Positions 33,010-43,043 of a stretch of 64,000 bases of DNA are shown here, piece by piece. The stretch covers positions 930,001 to 994,000 of the forward strand of contig JAPDOI010000195.1 in the NCBI GenBank assembly GCA_029168955.1, given 5' to 3'. How positions within the stretch are numbered: position 1 is the stretch's first letter; every line of letters starts with the position of its first letter. The DNA is from Aplectana chamaeleonis. Taxonomy: Eukaryota; Nematoda; Chromadorea; Rhabditida; Cosmocercidae. The notes below the pieces were generated by a model. That model saw nothing but the letters and a program-made list of their open reading frames with translations, ran no database searches and had not been told where the DNA came from. A program made the translations under genes and the position numbers.

Positions 33010-33180
33010 ACTGGCTGTCCAAGGAGCTCTCCAATAGAACATCTACACGCGGAGGTCGGCATGTTGCCAGTCAAATAGCACTGTGTACTCCAGACACAGC
33101 AGATGTATATTAACGCTCTGAAGCAACCGAATCATCCGACTAGGAGAATAATGAAGCCAGTTAGATAGAGATCGATAAGG
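33010..33180 (+). pseudogene. RT C-terminal fragment upstream of copy C
   Basis: The translation S-P-I-E-H-L-H-A-E-V and K-Q-P-N-H-P-T-R-R is the post-RT region of the CR1-type element. It stands directly before the 5' end of copy C in the same direction, as before copy A. Confidence 0.75.
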
Positions 33181-33194
33181 ACACCATTGCTGCC

Positions 33195-34347
33195 GAGATG
33201 TCGTACGTTCGTGCCGTGGCAGTGTGGAGGAAAGAAGATCGCCTCCGTGCAAACCGACGTCATCCCCTACACGAAGAGGGTTTTCGTCATGGGAGAGGTG
33301 CTGCCCGGCCGTGTCTCTCCTTCGGATTCTCCTTCTAAGGGCCGGCGTGGAAAGGAATCCTGGACCCGCTCAGAAGAAGAAGAAGTACCCATGTGCCACA
33401 TGCGACAGAGGTGTCACTTGGAATGGGACCAGCGTCCAATGCTTTGGATTCCAAAAGTGGGTGCACTTCTCTTGTTCGGGTCTCAGTTCTGTGAAGCATC
33501 ATAACTCTTCTTTTCGCTGTGTTTTATGCTCTTCACCCACCAACTCTGAATCCCCTTCCTCATATCGCCCCCTTTCCATTGTACATATCAATCTCAACGG
33601 CCTTCGTGCCAAGCTTTCTCAGCTCTCTCTCTTTGCACGTACTCACCATCCAGACGTGATCATGGTTCAGGAAACCAAACTCTCTCCATCAACTACCCGT
33701 CCTCATCCTAATATCCCGGGCTATACTGCCTTCCATGCTCCAAGGTCAGCTCTTGGCGGAGGAGTTTCAACCTTTGTTTTATCTTCTCTCCTCCCACCTT
33801 ATACCCAACACCCCCACGGTGGGTACTCTCGAGTACCTTCCAATTCATATCCCTCTCAAAACACCTAATTCTCTCTTCAACATATATATTCCACCCACTA
33901 CCTCATGCCCCTCATCTTACAATCCCATTCCACTTCTTAAGCAGCTTCGCGACTGCTCCCCCTCATCTACAGTTGTTTTCGCGGGCGATTTCAATGCTCA
34001 CACTTTTTGCTCGTCTCTTGGCTCTGATGCTAGAGGAAATGACGTCGAGGAAATGACGGCAGAGGAGTGCGACCTGGTCATCTTAAACGATGATCAGCCT
34101 ACTCGTCTCCCTACCAACGGCCGATCCTCTAGCCCAGAAATATCTCTACATATCTCTATTCTCGTCAAACCTCTCTAACTCTTGCTCAAGGTTCACCTCA
34201 ACCACTTTGCCGAGTGACCATGTCCCCGTCTTCATCCATATCGATCTCTCCAATTCTCTCGCTCCCTCTTCTGGTGTTCGTCAACATTCTTATCTTAATT
34301 TAGGCCGAGCAGACTGGCGCCTGTTTAGTGAGGTTGCACTTCACTTA
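33195..34347 (+). mobile_element. 5' part of CR1/Jockey-type element copy C: 2A-like, PHD and EEP
   Basis: A + strand frame opens into L-L-R-I-L-L-L-R-A then G-V-E-R-N-P-G-P, a 2A-like ending, and continues into a PHD-like finger (C-A-T-C, C-F-G-F, W-V-H, S-C, C-V-L-C; one Cys is replaced by Phe). The endonuclease follows: H-I-N-L-N-G-L-R-A-K, V-Q-E-T-K, F-A-G-D-F-N-A-H and S-D-H-V-P-V-F, spread over three frames because of small indels. EEP nucleases nick target DNA to prime reverse transcription. Confidence 0.85.
33317..33367 (+). other. 2A-like ribosome-skipping motif in copy C
   Basis: The encoded motif is a leucine-rich run (L-L-R-I-L-L-L-R-A) followed by G-V-E-R-N-P-G-P at 33,344-33,367, fitting the 2A consensus (D/G)-(V/I)-E-x-N-P-G-P. 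In known 2A sequences the ribosome fails to form the Gly-Pro bond and releases two proteins. Activity here is inferred. Confidence 0.7.
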
Positions 34348-35424
34348 CAAGGGAACCACAATAAGTCATAGTGACCACTCCAAATGAAATGTACTTTTCT
34401 AGAACCATTTTTGGACGAAAAGTCCGAATATGCCTATCGCAGCTGCCTAGACCCACTCTGAAAAAAGTTATGAGCGTTTTTTAATGCCTCGCGGCAAGAT
34501 AAGGGTACCCCCCATGGAATTTTTAGGGTGTTTTTAAATTTTTCTCCGGATTTTGCTAAAAACATGTACGTAGGGGTAATATGGGGTGCTGAACACGAAT
34601 CTAAGGTTCGCTTCTAAAAATTTTGAGGTTTACTGTAGGTTACGGTAGGTAACATGCCATTTAGAGGGCAAAACCTACCTCAATATTCCGATAATCGACA
34701 AATGGACATCAAATTCGTATTCAGCACCCCAAATAACCCCCACATAGAAACTTTGAGACAAATCTGAGACTTCGACCAAACAACCGTATACCCACCGTAA
34801 TCTACCGTAAGCTGACAAAAATCGATAAACTGACATCAGATTCGTGTTCAGCACTCTAGATAACTCCCACAGGAACGATTTGAGCTACATCTGTCGTCAC
34901 ATTACGGAAATCGTCAAAAGTTGATTTTGCCGTCAATTTTCTCTGCCAGTTGAACAAATATAGTCGAAAACTTCGGAAAAACGACAAATGAACCTCAGAT
35001 TCGTGATCAGCACCCCAAATAACCCTACAGAACGAATTTTTAGTCGAACCTGGAATATTTTTCTAAAACGCTTCGAGAGCCCTCTAATTGGTAAAAATAA
35101 ACGCCCAACCGAAAATCCGTACAACTCCAAAACGCTGTTAGTCTGCGCAAAGTTTGGAAAATGTTCCTTCACCCAAGCTTCGCTTAGTGGAGTAGTTTTG
35201 GGCGCTGAACACGATTATCAGGTCCGTTTCCGGAATTGCGTAAAAATAATGCGCTTTTTGGAGGGTACAATAGGTACGAAAATCACAGAAAAAAACGCTC
35301 ATAACTTTTTTCAGAGTGGGTCTAGGCAGCTGCGATGAACATATTCGGACTTTTCGTCCAAAAATGAATCTAGGAAAGTACATTTCATTTGGAATGGTCA
35401 CTATGACTTATTGTGGTTTCCTTG
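34348..35424. mobile_element. Harbinger-like element with TTA target duplication, inside copy C
   Basis: It begins CAAGGGAACCACAATAAG and ends with the inverse CTTATTGTGGTTTCCTTG; the arms match for over 100 bp, including ACTCCAAATGAAATGTAC. TTA lies on both sides, and comparison with copy A shows an uninterrupted host sequence there. Three-base TNA duplications are typical of PIF/Harbinger. The internal GGGGTAATATGGGGTGCTGA region is shared with the element at 57.8 kb. No transposase. Confidence 0.8.
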
Positions 35425-36999
35425 TTAGTGGCCGATTACCCGTGGAATGGCGACGTGCATCAAAAAGAGTGCCATTTATCTGACGCAATCCGCAGAGCCA
35501 TGAAAGCGGCTATGCCTTTCGGCCGCGTCAAGACGTTTTATCCAAATGTCACTAGGGAAATCCTAGATAAGATCAGGACAAGAGATGCCAGGAGAGCGGT
35601 CAACCATCTGGACCCCGTCGTTGCTGAACTTGACGATGAGATCAAAAAGGACCTGGACAGGCACAAGAAAGAAGAGTGGGAAAAGTTCACCGGGCAGTTG
35701 GATTTCAAGACGGACAGTGCAGCTACTTGGAAGGTTTTACGGAAGCTCTCGGGTAAGAGCTTACCCGCTACCATCTCCACAATTGAATTCGACAACGGTG
35801 TATTCAAGTCAGGCAAGGAAGCCGCTTATGCGCTCGGTAGAAGTTTTTTCATCACCAGTGCAAAGCGTGGTTCGCAAAACAGAGTCACAGTAAGACAGCT
35901 GTGCCGCCTCCCGCTTATGAGCACGGCCGAAGCGTTCACTACGACGCAAGTTGAGAAGGTTATAAAGGATATGCGGAACTCTAAAACTGTTGGTCCCGAC
36001 GGAATATGCCCAGCTGCTTTGAAGAAATTACCGACTGAAATCCTTTCGCTTCTCACTGACTTGATAAACACCTCGTTCAGTTCATGCACTATCCCGCAAA
36101 ATTGGAAAACAGCTAACGTCCTGCCGCTGCCGAAGCCTTGCAAGCCCCAAGCTTCAGTCAAGGGATATCGCCCCATTAGTTTGCTGTCCTCATTTGCGAA
36201 AGTAGCCGAAAAGTTGCTTATGAAGGACCTTGCAGAGCACAATGATAAACAGGTGTTTCAGCACGGATTCAGAAAGCTGCATTCCACCACGACAGCTCTA
36301 CTGGAAATTAATAGCTTTGCCATTGATGGGTTCAATGCGGAGAAGCCACAGAGAACTGTGGGTGTAGCCTTAGATCTCACCAAGGCATTCGACACAGTAA
36401 ACCATGGAGTCCTGTCAAGCAACTTACTGAAATCATCATTACCGCCATGGCAGAAACGCTGGATATCAGCATTCACCAAGGGAAGACGAGCTCGAGTTAT
36501 GTTTCAGAATCACGTCTCGAACAGCATTCCTATCGCAGGTGGAGTCCCACAGGGCGGTGTCATATCGCCAGCCTTGTTCAGTCTGTACCTCGAGGATATG
36601 CCTGAACCGCCACAGGATATCAAGGCTGTCGCGTATGCCTATGACATAACAATCATGTGTCGAGATCGGAACATAGATGTTGCCGCCAACAAGATCAAGG
36701 AGTTCCTGATCACGCTGAAGAACTTTTTCGACGAGAAGATGCTAAAGATCTCCGCATCCAAGTCAACGGTATCTGTCCTCACAACTGACCCATCCGAGCA
36801 CAGCACTCATTCGGATGTAGAGTGGGATGGAAATCGTCTACCAGCAGCTCGATTTCCAAAGCTGCTCGGTCTTGTACTTGATCCGTCGCTCAAGTTCCAT
36901 AAGAATACCGAACAAAAGCAGGCAGTCGTTAAAGCTAAGCTCAATGTTCTCAGGGCCCTAGGCGGTACCTCTAGGGTTGCAGCAAGGAAACTATACTAA
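35425..36999 (+). mobile_element. Reverse transcriptase of copy C
   Basis: An open frame of about 520 residues holds K-T-F-Y-P-N-V-T-R-E-I, G-Y-R-P-I-S-L-L, L-D-L-T-K-A-F-D-T-V and P-Q-G-G-V-I-S-P-A-L-F. The catalytic motif reads Y-A-Y-D instead of the Y-A-D-D of copy A, so one catalytic Asp is lost. The frame ends by shift at L-G-G-T-S-R-V. Same strand as the FANCD2-like gene. Confidence 0.9.
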
Positions 37000-37745
37000 T
37001 AACGTACAAGGCGATTCTTCAGCCCACCCTGGAATACGCCGCACCGGTATGGCAACATCTCGTCTCAGAATCCTCTTGGACGAAGATGCAAAGAGTACAA
37101 AATGCCGCTCTTGGTATCGCCACCGGTTGTGCCAGTAGTTCCCCAGTCGAGCACTTGCATGCCGAAACACGTTTACTACCAGTGAAGGAGCACTGTCAGC
37201 TGCAAGCCCAACAATTCCGTATCAATATTATAAAACAACCAAACCATCCGTCATGCAGAGTGCTTAATCCCGTTAGAGAGAGAGAGCTAAAAGACAGCCA
37301 TTTGCCGATGCTCCAAGCAAAGTCAACTTGCAGAGATGGCACGACTCACAGCAAGAACGACTCCGTCTTTTGCGCGAGGAGCACACCAAGTTCGTACGGT
37401 GTCATCTTGAAAAGGCGGCGGTGAATCCCATACTAGGCGAAGTACCGCCCCCAGTCTGCAAATCCGAGACTCAACTCGGAAGAAGGGCGAGATGCACACT
37501 CGCATCGCTGCGCTGCGGTCACTCTACAATGCTCATGTCCTACGTCAGCAAGATTGACAGCAGTAAATCTGATGTTTGTCCGGACTGCGGTACTATAGGC
37601 CATGATACAGCACATTTGTCTAACTGTCCGGTGAGACCTACCACGCTGACCACAATGGATCTTTGGACGAATCCACTACTGGTCACCCAGTTTCTCCGAC
37701 TATGACAAAACCCTCGATGTGGCTGCAAAGAAGAAGAAGAAGGAC
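37000..37745 (+). mobile_element. Post-RT and CCHC-like tail of copy C, ending in (AAG)n
   Basis: After the frameshift come the E-Y-A-A-P-V-W-Q-H region, E-H-L-H-A-E, and the module R-R-A-R-C-T-L-A-S-L-R-C-G-H-S with C-P-D-C-G-T-I-G-H-D, a later His and Cys, and L-T-T-M-D-L-W-T-N-P. The coding part stops near 37,705 and is followed by GGCTGCA and an AAG run, the element's 3' end. Confidence 0.8.
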
Positions 37746-38192
37746 GCCATTGGCAGACGCACCTTGTAAAGTTTATGTACAGAGATGGGCCAACTTCAAC
37801 ATGGAAAGACTTCGTCTTTTGTGCGAGGAGCATACCCAGTTTGTTCGAGGATATCCGGAGGAGGCGGCTGTGAACCCTTTCTTAGGAGCAGTGCCGCCTC
37901 GGTTTCGCGAGTCCGAGTCTCAACTCGGCACGCGAGCCAGATGTGCTCTTGCGTTACTGCGCTTTGGTCACCGTATTCTGCTTATGTCTTACGTCAACAA
38001 AATCGACAGTAGCCTACCAGACGCATTCGCGGACTGCGGTAGTTCAGGACACGACACAGCGCATTTATTCATGTGCCCGAGGAGACCTACCTCCTTAACC
38101 ACAATGGACCTTTGGACGAATCCTGTGAAGGCCGCCCAGTTCCTCAACCTATGACAAAAACCGCTTTGAGGCTGCAGAAGAAGAAGAAGAAG
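37746..38192 (+). mobile_element. 5'-truncated sister copy joined at the AAG tail of copy C
   Basis: It restarts at A-D-A-P-C-K-V-Y-V-Q-R-W and repeats the tail module with about 30% changes (A-D-C-G-S-S-G-H-D-T-A-H; the first Cys is Ala), then ends in GGCTGCAG and (AAG)5. It is a separate truncated insertion, and its end abuts FANCD2 exon 12. Confidence 0.8.
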
Positions 38193-38297
38193 GACTTGCT
38201 AAGTATCATTGAGGACCAGTACACTTTGAACTTGAATGGCGATATCTTTGTGAGAAATAAAAAACATTTTCGTAATTATTCGTATGGTTTTAAAACG
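38178..38297 (+). CDS. fcd-2: FANCD2-like, exon 12 with the candidate ubiquitination lysine
   Basis: Forty codons, phase 0 at both ends, running from the CTGCAG at the retrotransposon's 3' end to ACG-GTGCGA. After five AAG codons it encodes D-L-L-S-I-I-E-D-Q-Y, then G-D-I-F-V-R-N-K-K-H-F-R and N-Y-S-Y-G-F-K-T. Without gaps, this aligns with human D-M-H-L-V-I-R-K-Q-L-S-S-T-V-F-K-Y-K, placing the AAA lysine at 38,292-38,294 on human Lys561. The acceptor is retrotransposon sequence, so the original one may have been displaced. The alignment is by eye and identity is low. Confidence 0.5.
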
Positions 38298-39038
38298 GTG
38301 CGAAATTGCGAAGATAATTAATAAAATCCTCTGGAGTCGACCTGGGAAAAAGGGAGTTCCTGCTCCGCCCTCATTTTAGTTGTGGAGGTGAGAAAATGGA
38401 GTGGCGATATGGCCAGGAAGCTCGATTTAGATGTCTTTTTCTGGGGAGTGTGATCATAGTTATGAAACGCATTATAATATCGCCGGCTATAAACGCTTCC
38501 AATATGCGCAACGGCCATGGGGAATCTGTCACGAACGCGTTGGGATTTATGGTTCATAGTGCAACGCTAAGGCATCGCACAAGGACCGACCCACCAGTAT
38601 GGCAACCCTGGACAGTGGTGTGGCCAACACCTAAAAGAACTTCGCTAGATCCCTGGTTCCCCGGCCCACCATCGCGACGCATCGATGGCTACTATGCATC
38701 CGTCAGCTCGCCCCGCTGCCGCAAGGTCATCTCGCAAACTGCTCCCCTCAAGCAGGCGGAGTCTTCGCGTTCACTGGGGATCATCTGTCCACTAACTTGG
38801 GACAGCCGTACTAGCAAGCCACCAACCCAACTAACAGGTATGGGGGCATGGGGGAATAGTCGCGCTTAATTAGCGCAACAGCACAGAAACATAAGCCAAC
38901 CATACTGACACCGATATAGCAGCGCTATATGAACTTCACACAGATATGCGGTACATAGTAGTAAGGTATATTCCTTTACCCTTAAAGGCTCAGGACACCC
39001 AAAAATTCATTTTTCAGATTTCGTTCTTATCCTGAACT
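38298..39038. other. Intron 12, unique-looking part
   Basis: One + strand frame of about 157 codons (38,396-38,869) is open but has no recognisable motif or exon-like boundaries. Otherwise nothing is seen. Confidence 0.4.
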
Positions 39039-40612
39039 CTGCCAATTCGAGACTTGATGCCTAAGCAAAAGAGACTTGATGCTCATGTACAAGTCGGCAT
39101 GAAGTCTTAATTTGCGGCGTTGAATTCACTTTATGGGTGATTTCGCCGGTAGGATAGGTGAGAATGAGGTGAAGATCCCGTGAAAATGGTGCGAACTGGC
39201 AGCGAGAGAGGGTCAAAATTACCCCGAAAATGAGGTGAAATTACCTCGAAAAATAGGTGAGTTTACCTCGAAAATTTCACGAATTTGAAGGTCCACAGCG
39301 CAAGTAGCCCGCCTTGTCCGCAACATGGACGTAACCTTCACCGAGGTCTGCGGTGAGGAGCCACCCTCTGCGAGTCGCGGCGTAACTTGCCCCCCCCCCG
39401 CCGTGAGGATACCCACTGTGTCCTCCCAGCAGCCAAAATTATGCTGGCCTCCGGAGAGTGACCCGAAGTCACCTTTCAGGGCCGGCATCAGAATGCCGAG
39501 TGAGGACTCTAGTGAGATGAGGCGGCTTTTATACCGGCTGCGCTCATGGTAAACACATCGAGACATGATCAATAGTTTTATCATGTTTTCGCTGAGATGT
39601 TTTCACTTGTTTAGAAATTTTTTGAGATGCCAGCAACGGCGGTAATTTCACCCTTTGCGCTGATTGATATCCAGCCGCTGAACAACTGATATGCATTAAC
39701 ATGTTAGCGCTGGCGGTATTTTCACTCCTTGCGCTGACTGATATCCGACCGCTCAGCAAATTTACCCTTTGCGCGGATAAGCTTTGATGAAGGCGCTAAA
39801 CTCATACACTGGAGGGGGCTAGCGCAGCTCTTCAAGGGGGCAACCCTCCGGGCACCGGCGCTTGCCCCCCCAGTCGGGGCGATACCGCCGAGTGACAATT
39901 TGGCTTAATCGGAGCCCCCCCCCCTCCGTCACTGCCCTGAAGCCCCCCTGTCACTGCCCTGAAGCCCCTGTCACTGCCTTGAAGCCCCCTGTCACTGCCT
40001 TGAAGCCCCCCTGTCACTGCCCTGAAGCCCCCCTATCACTGCCCCGGAGCCATGACGTCACGGCCCCGGAGCAGTGACGTCACGGCCCCGGAGCAGCGGC
40101 GTCACCCTCCCCCCCGGAAAGCGTTGCCGCTCTTCTCCAAAAATATCCCTTTCTGACAGCGACTCAAAGTCCCCGTCCAGGGCCGGCCCTGTTAGGCCGA
40201 ATGCGGCTCTCCATGAGGTGAGGCGCCTTTTATACCGGTCGAGCACGTGTTAGACCACAGGAGAAATCACGTCAAATCGGGACAACACTCGACGTGAATG
40301 ACGATGCGTGCGTTTGGCCTACTATGCCTTCTCTGGCCTCTATTGTCGTAAACTACCTTCTACGACTTCTTCCCATCTTTTCCCTCTCTTCCTCTCGGAG
40401 GGGGGGGCAAGCGCCGGAGGAGAGCAGGGGCCTCCCCTGAAGCCCCCCCCCAGGGGAGGCCTCCGGTGTCGCTCCCCCAAGTCGAAAACAGGCCCTATTG
40501 TCCGGCGCTTGCCCCCCCCCCCGCAGAGTCTGAGAAGGTGAATTTGATGCCTAATGATAACAGAGCGTGGTAAAGGCCGCTTTTTCCGAAGCATCAAGTC
40601 TCGAATTGGCAG
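39039..40612. mobile_element. Non-autonomous transposon, 22-bp perfect TIRs (copy 1)
   Basis: The first 22 bases (CTGCCAATTCGAGACTTGAT and GC) are perfectly inverted at 40,591-40,612. The left 750 bp matches the copy at 62.3 kb in inverted order, including GCGCTGGCGGTATTTTCACTC. The right half has a C-rich minisatellite and G/C homopolymers that the other copy lacks. No transposase; superfamily unknown, no clear target duplication. Confidence 0.8.
39930..40100. repeat. Minisatellite with unit CCCCTGTCACTGCCCTGAAG
   Basis: About six tandem copies of a roughly 19-bp unit vary in C-run length and in GAAG/GGAG, then pass into two TGACGTCACGGCCCCGGAGC units. It lies inside the 22-bp-TIR element and is absent from that element's second copy. 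Confidence 0.8.
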
Positions 40613-41058
40613 AGAAGAGAGTCACACGCTGATCACGGTGGTATCTCTGAAATCGTCCTAGACCCCCTCGGAACATAGTAATGGCTCTTCAAAGATGCCT
40701 AGATTTTGAGTGCGACAAATTGGTGGACGAGTTGTCTCAGGCATGTATTTCTCTTCATTCGCAATCGTTGCACGAGAGCGAGTCAGGATAAGAAGACAGT
40801 CCGGCAATGAACTGAAGAACGACGACTTGTTGGAATTGATCCATCCATCGAGCCGCTATCGAATTCGAAAGTCTGTTAGGGGGCCGGGCGTGTGGTGGTG
40901 AGCGAAGGGGGTCGGGCCTGTGGTGGTCGCCTATATCTCGCCTATTTGGAGGAATTGAGATCTCGCATTCGACACGTGTTATACAGAAGGGGTCTTCTAC
41001 ACAATTACATGAAAATCTCAAAATTCATATCTGAGGGTGTACTGTGCCTTCAAGGCAC
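40613..41058. repeat. TTAA-target MITE copy, reversed
   Basis: Read on the - strand, blocks such as TGACAC-like CACCGTGATCAGCG and GACGAGTTGTC match the family, and the end reads CCTTGAAGGCACAGTACACC. The other end is cut by the neighbouring 22-bp-TIR element. Confidence 0.5.
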
Positions 41059-42053
41059 TAACACCTAAAGGCATCTGCTGGGTTCGCCTTACAGTTAAGG
41101 TGCTACTTGGCTCATATCCCACTGTGCGTAGTAGATAGCGTAGTCTGCCACGGCGTAATATTTGTAGTGTAGTACGTGGTGGCGTAGTATCGCGTCTCTC
41201 GCACTATTCAACCGCACATCCCAAGCGGTGACTAATACCAGAAGCCGCTGAGTCTCCAGCAACCTCTAGGCCCCTCGAACTAGGTCGAGCTGGCACCCGA
41301 GTGCCGGCTTCCTCAGCAGCAACGGCAGCTGGGGACGGAGCCCTCAGTTCCGGGGTCACCCGGGAGGCTGTCACTGCCGAAGGAGCGCAGTGCCAACGGG
41401 CACTGAAGGTCAACGCCATCTGGCGCCGGGCAGACCACTGAACCGAAGACAGCCGCCCTTTATAGGCAGCGCGGGGGAGGGGCCGAGGCAGCGGCGGCAT
41501 GCCCCGCCTCCAAGCGGTTGGCGTAGTGGAAACAGGCCGGGGTCTCACGGTGCGCCTCCAGCCACCGTCGCATCCGCGACAGAATCATTCGCGAAGCCGA
41601 GATGACCCACTTTTGCTACCGAAACACCAGCCTACGAATATGGGCAAAACAGAGTGGTATGAAAGCAGGGTAGAGGCAGTAGTAAGCATATTTTTTGCGA
41701 AGTTTCACCATGTTCTTTTTAAGGTCTCTCCATGCTTGCCAGAACGACCTGCTCTGGCGGCGCGGCGAGTATGAATGAATTTCCGCTTCGCCAGTGCGGC
41801 AATCCCTCTCGCGGCGCTCCTCTGTGGCGGCGCAACCGAGTCACTCATGATCTTCGTCTGCGAATTCACAGCGGTCCCCTTCTTTGTATGTGTTGCGATC
41901 GTGTTATTCACTTCGCTGCTTCCGCCTCGCTATGATGCCTCTCTTGGATCATTCATACTCTACGAAAGTGGCGACAGGGGCGAAAGATCATTTATACTTG
42001 CCGTTCTGACGTAGAGTGCGGTGAGGAGTATCTATTTCATAATTGGATTTCAG
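41059..42053. other. Intron 12, GC-rich repeats
   Basis: GC-rich patches (41,200-41,600 and 41,740-41,900) have arginine-rich frames without splice sites or motifs. They resemble the GC-rich MITEs elsewhere. No gene is supported. Confidence 0.4.
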
Positions 42054-42142
42054 GCGGTGGTGCTGATGTTTGCTGCTGTATCAGAATCCGAGAATTCCGA
42101 TCTATTTGACCTTTGTGTGCGTGTCCTTCAGGATTCTATAAA
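42054..42142 (+). CDS. fcd-2: FANCD2-like, exon 13
   Basis: A strong ATTTCAG acceptor precedes A-V-V-L-M-F-A-A-V-S-E-S-E-N-S-D-L, and the exon ends in phase 2 at GTATAA. It follows the lysine exon in the human alignment. The frame is also open 39 bases upstream of the acceptor, but the acceptor is good enough to prefer this start. Confidence 0.7.
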
Positions 42143-42214
42143 GTATAACCTTCTCCCCCATCCTTTCGTGTTCGTTCTCTTTTTTGTTTGTCCTTCCACT
42201 TTTCTTTGTTACAG

Positions 42215-42296
42215 ACGAGCAGAGCTCGCAAAATTCATCAGGGAATATGCGATTACAGACGTAGCGTTTATAAATAGTTGGCTCAACTCTCTTGAG
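42215..42296 (+). CDS. fcd-2: FANCD2-like, exon 14
   Basis: TTACAG acceptor, GTACT donor, phase 0 at the end. It encodes R-A-E-L-A-K-F-I-R-E-Y and V-A-F-I-N-S-W-L-N-S-L-E, comparable with human F-A-N-L-I-Q-H-E-K and A-L-E-W-V-G-H-T-I. Confidence 0.7.
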
Positions 42297-42349
42297 GTAC
42301 TTATTGGTTCTCGGGAGTTGTCTTAGGGTTTAACTACTGTGCTTTTTAG

Positions 42350-42434
42350 AAGTGTGAAATTGGATTCAACTCATGGAGAGGAATAATAAAATTTCTGTGC
42401 AATATTTACTCGGTGGACAAATGTGCAGACGATG
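42350..42434 (+). CDS. fcd-2: FANCD2-like, exon 15
   Basis: TTTTAG acceptor, GTTGG donor, phase 1. F-N-S-W-R-G-I-I-K-F-L-C-N-I-Y corresponds to human A-P-Y-F-R-L-L-R-L-C-V-E. Confidence 0.75.
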
Positions 42435-42486
42435 GTTGGTTTGCTGTGGGTTAGCATTACAAAAATATGTTTCCATCATTGTTTAG

Positions 42487-42562
42487 GTGAGGATTTGTGT
42501 CCCCTGTTAAGCAGCTTCGATAGCCAAGATGTCGGATGTTCTTCATCGAGACAGGTAGCAAG
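42487..42562 (+). CDS. fcd-2: FANCD2-like, exon 16
   Basis: GTTTAG acceptor; the GTAATT donor 13 bases after a first GTAGC is chosen because only it keeps exon 17 open. E-D-L-C-P-L-L-S-S-F-D-S-Q-D-V lines up with human L-L-D-C-P-I-F-L-T-D-L-E-P. Confidence 0.75.
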
Positions 42563-42653
42563 GTAATTCAACGACTTCTTTTTCAGTTTGTACCAGCCTA
42601 TGCGTTTTTACCTAATTCAACTTTGTAATGTAAAATAATCGAATCTCTCACAG

Positions 42654-42735
42654 AATTTCTCTCCTGTTCGTGACTACAAAATGGAAGAATTTGCTGCTGG
42701 GCCTCGGAGCAGACATACAAGAAATTTTTGAAAAG
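42654..42735 (+). CDS. fcd-2: FANCD2-like, exon 17
   Basis: Encodes I-S-L-L-F-V-T-T-K-W-K-N-L-L-L-G-L-G. Human has C-S-L-I-F-L-T-L-N-W-F-R-E-I-V-N-A-F at this point. Together with exons 15-16 this is the strongest support for FANCD2 rather than its paralogue FANCI. Phase 0 at the end. Confidence 0.8.
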
Positions 42736-42791
42736 GTTTCATTTAGACTGATAAATCGAAACTCACTGTTGATGACAATTATTGCTAGCAG

Positions 42792-42979
42792 TTTCAGATT
42801 CGGGAGGTGAGCGTTGAAAACATCGTGATTGAACTAAAGTCAAAAGATAAGGACAAAGTCCAACTCTGCGCTGAAAAGTGGTCAGTGGTGTTCACCTGTT
42901 GGGAGAGCATCCCACGAGCCATTCGTTCATCCGCTATGAAAAAGCTACTCCTGGATGAAGACGTGAAATCGATCAGAAA
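42792..42979 (+). CDS. fcd-2: FANCD2-like, exon 18
   Basis: 188 bases between CTAGCAG and GTGAGG, phase 2. Charged helical sequence: S-V-E-N-I-V-I-E-L-K-S-K-D-K-D-K, then K-W-S-V-V-F-T-C-W-E-S-I-P and D-E-D-V-K-S-I. Good coding character; human alignment is loose. Confidence 0.75.
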
Positions 42980-43043
42980 GTGAGGATTGATAGCTCTAAG
43001 AATTTCATTTTTTCCCTTGTTTACTCGAAAGTCGTGCTTGCAG

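Noticed and set aside
42015..42053. Upstream extension of exon 13 reading S-A-V-R-S-I-Y-F-I-I-G-F-Q
   Set aside because: It superficially resembles the human lysine-motif region, but the ATTTCAG at 42,053 is a much better acceptor and exon 12 aligns without gaps.
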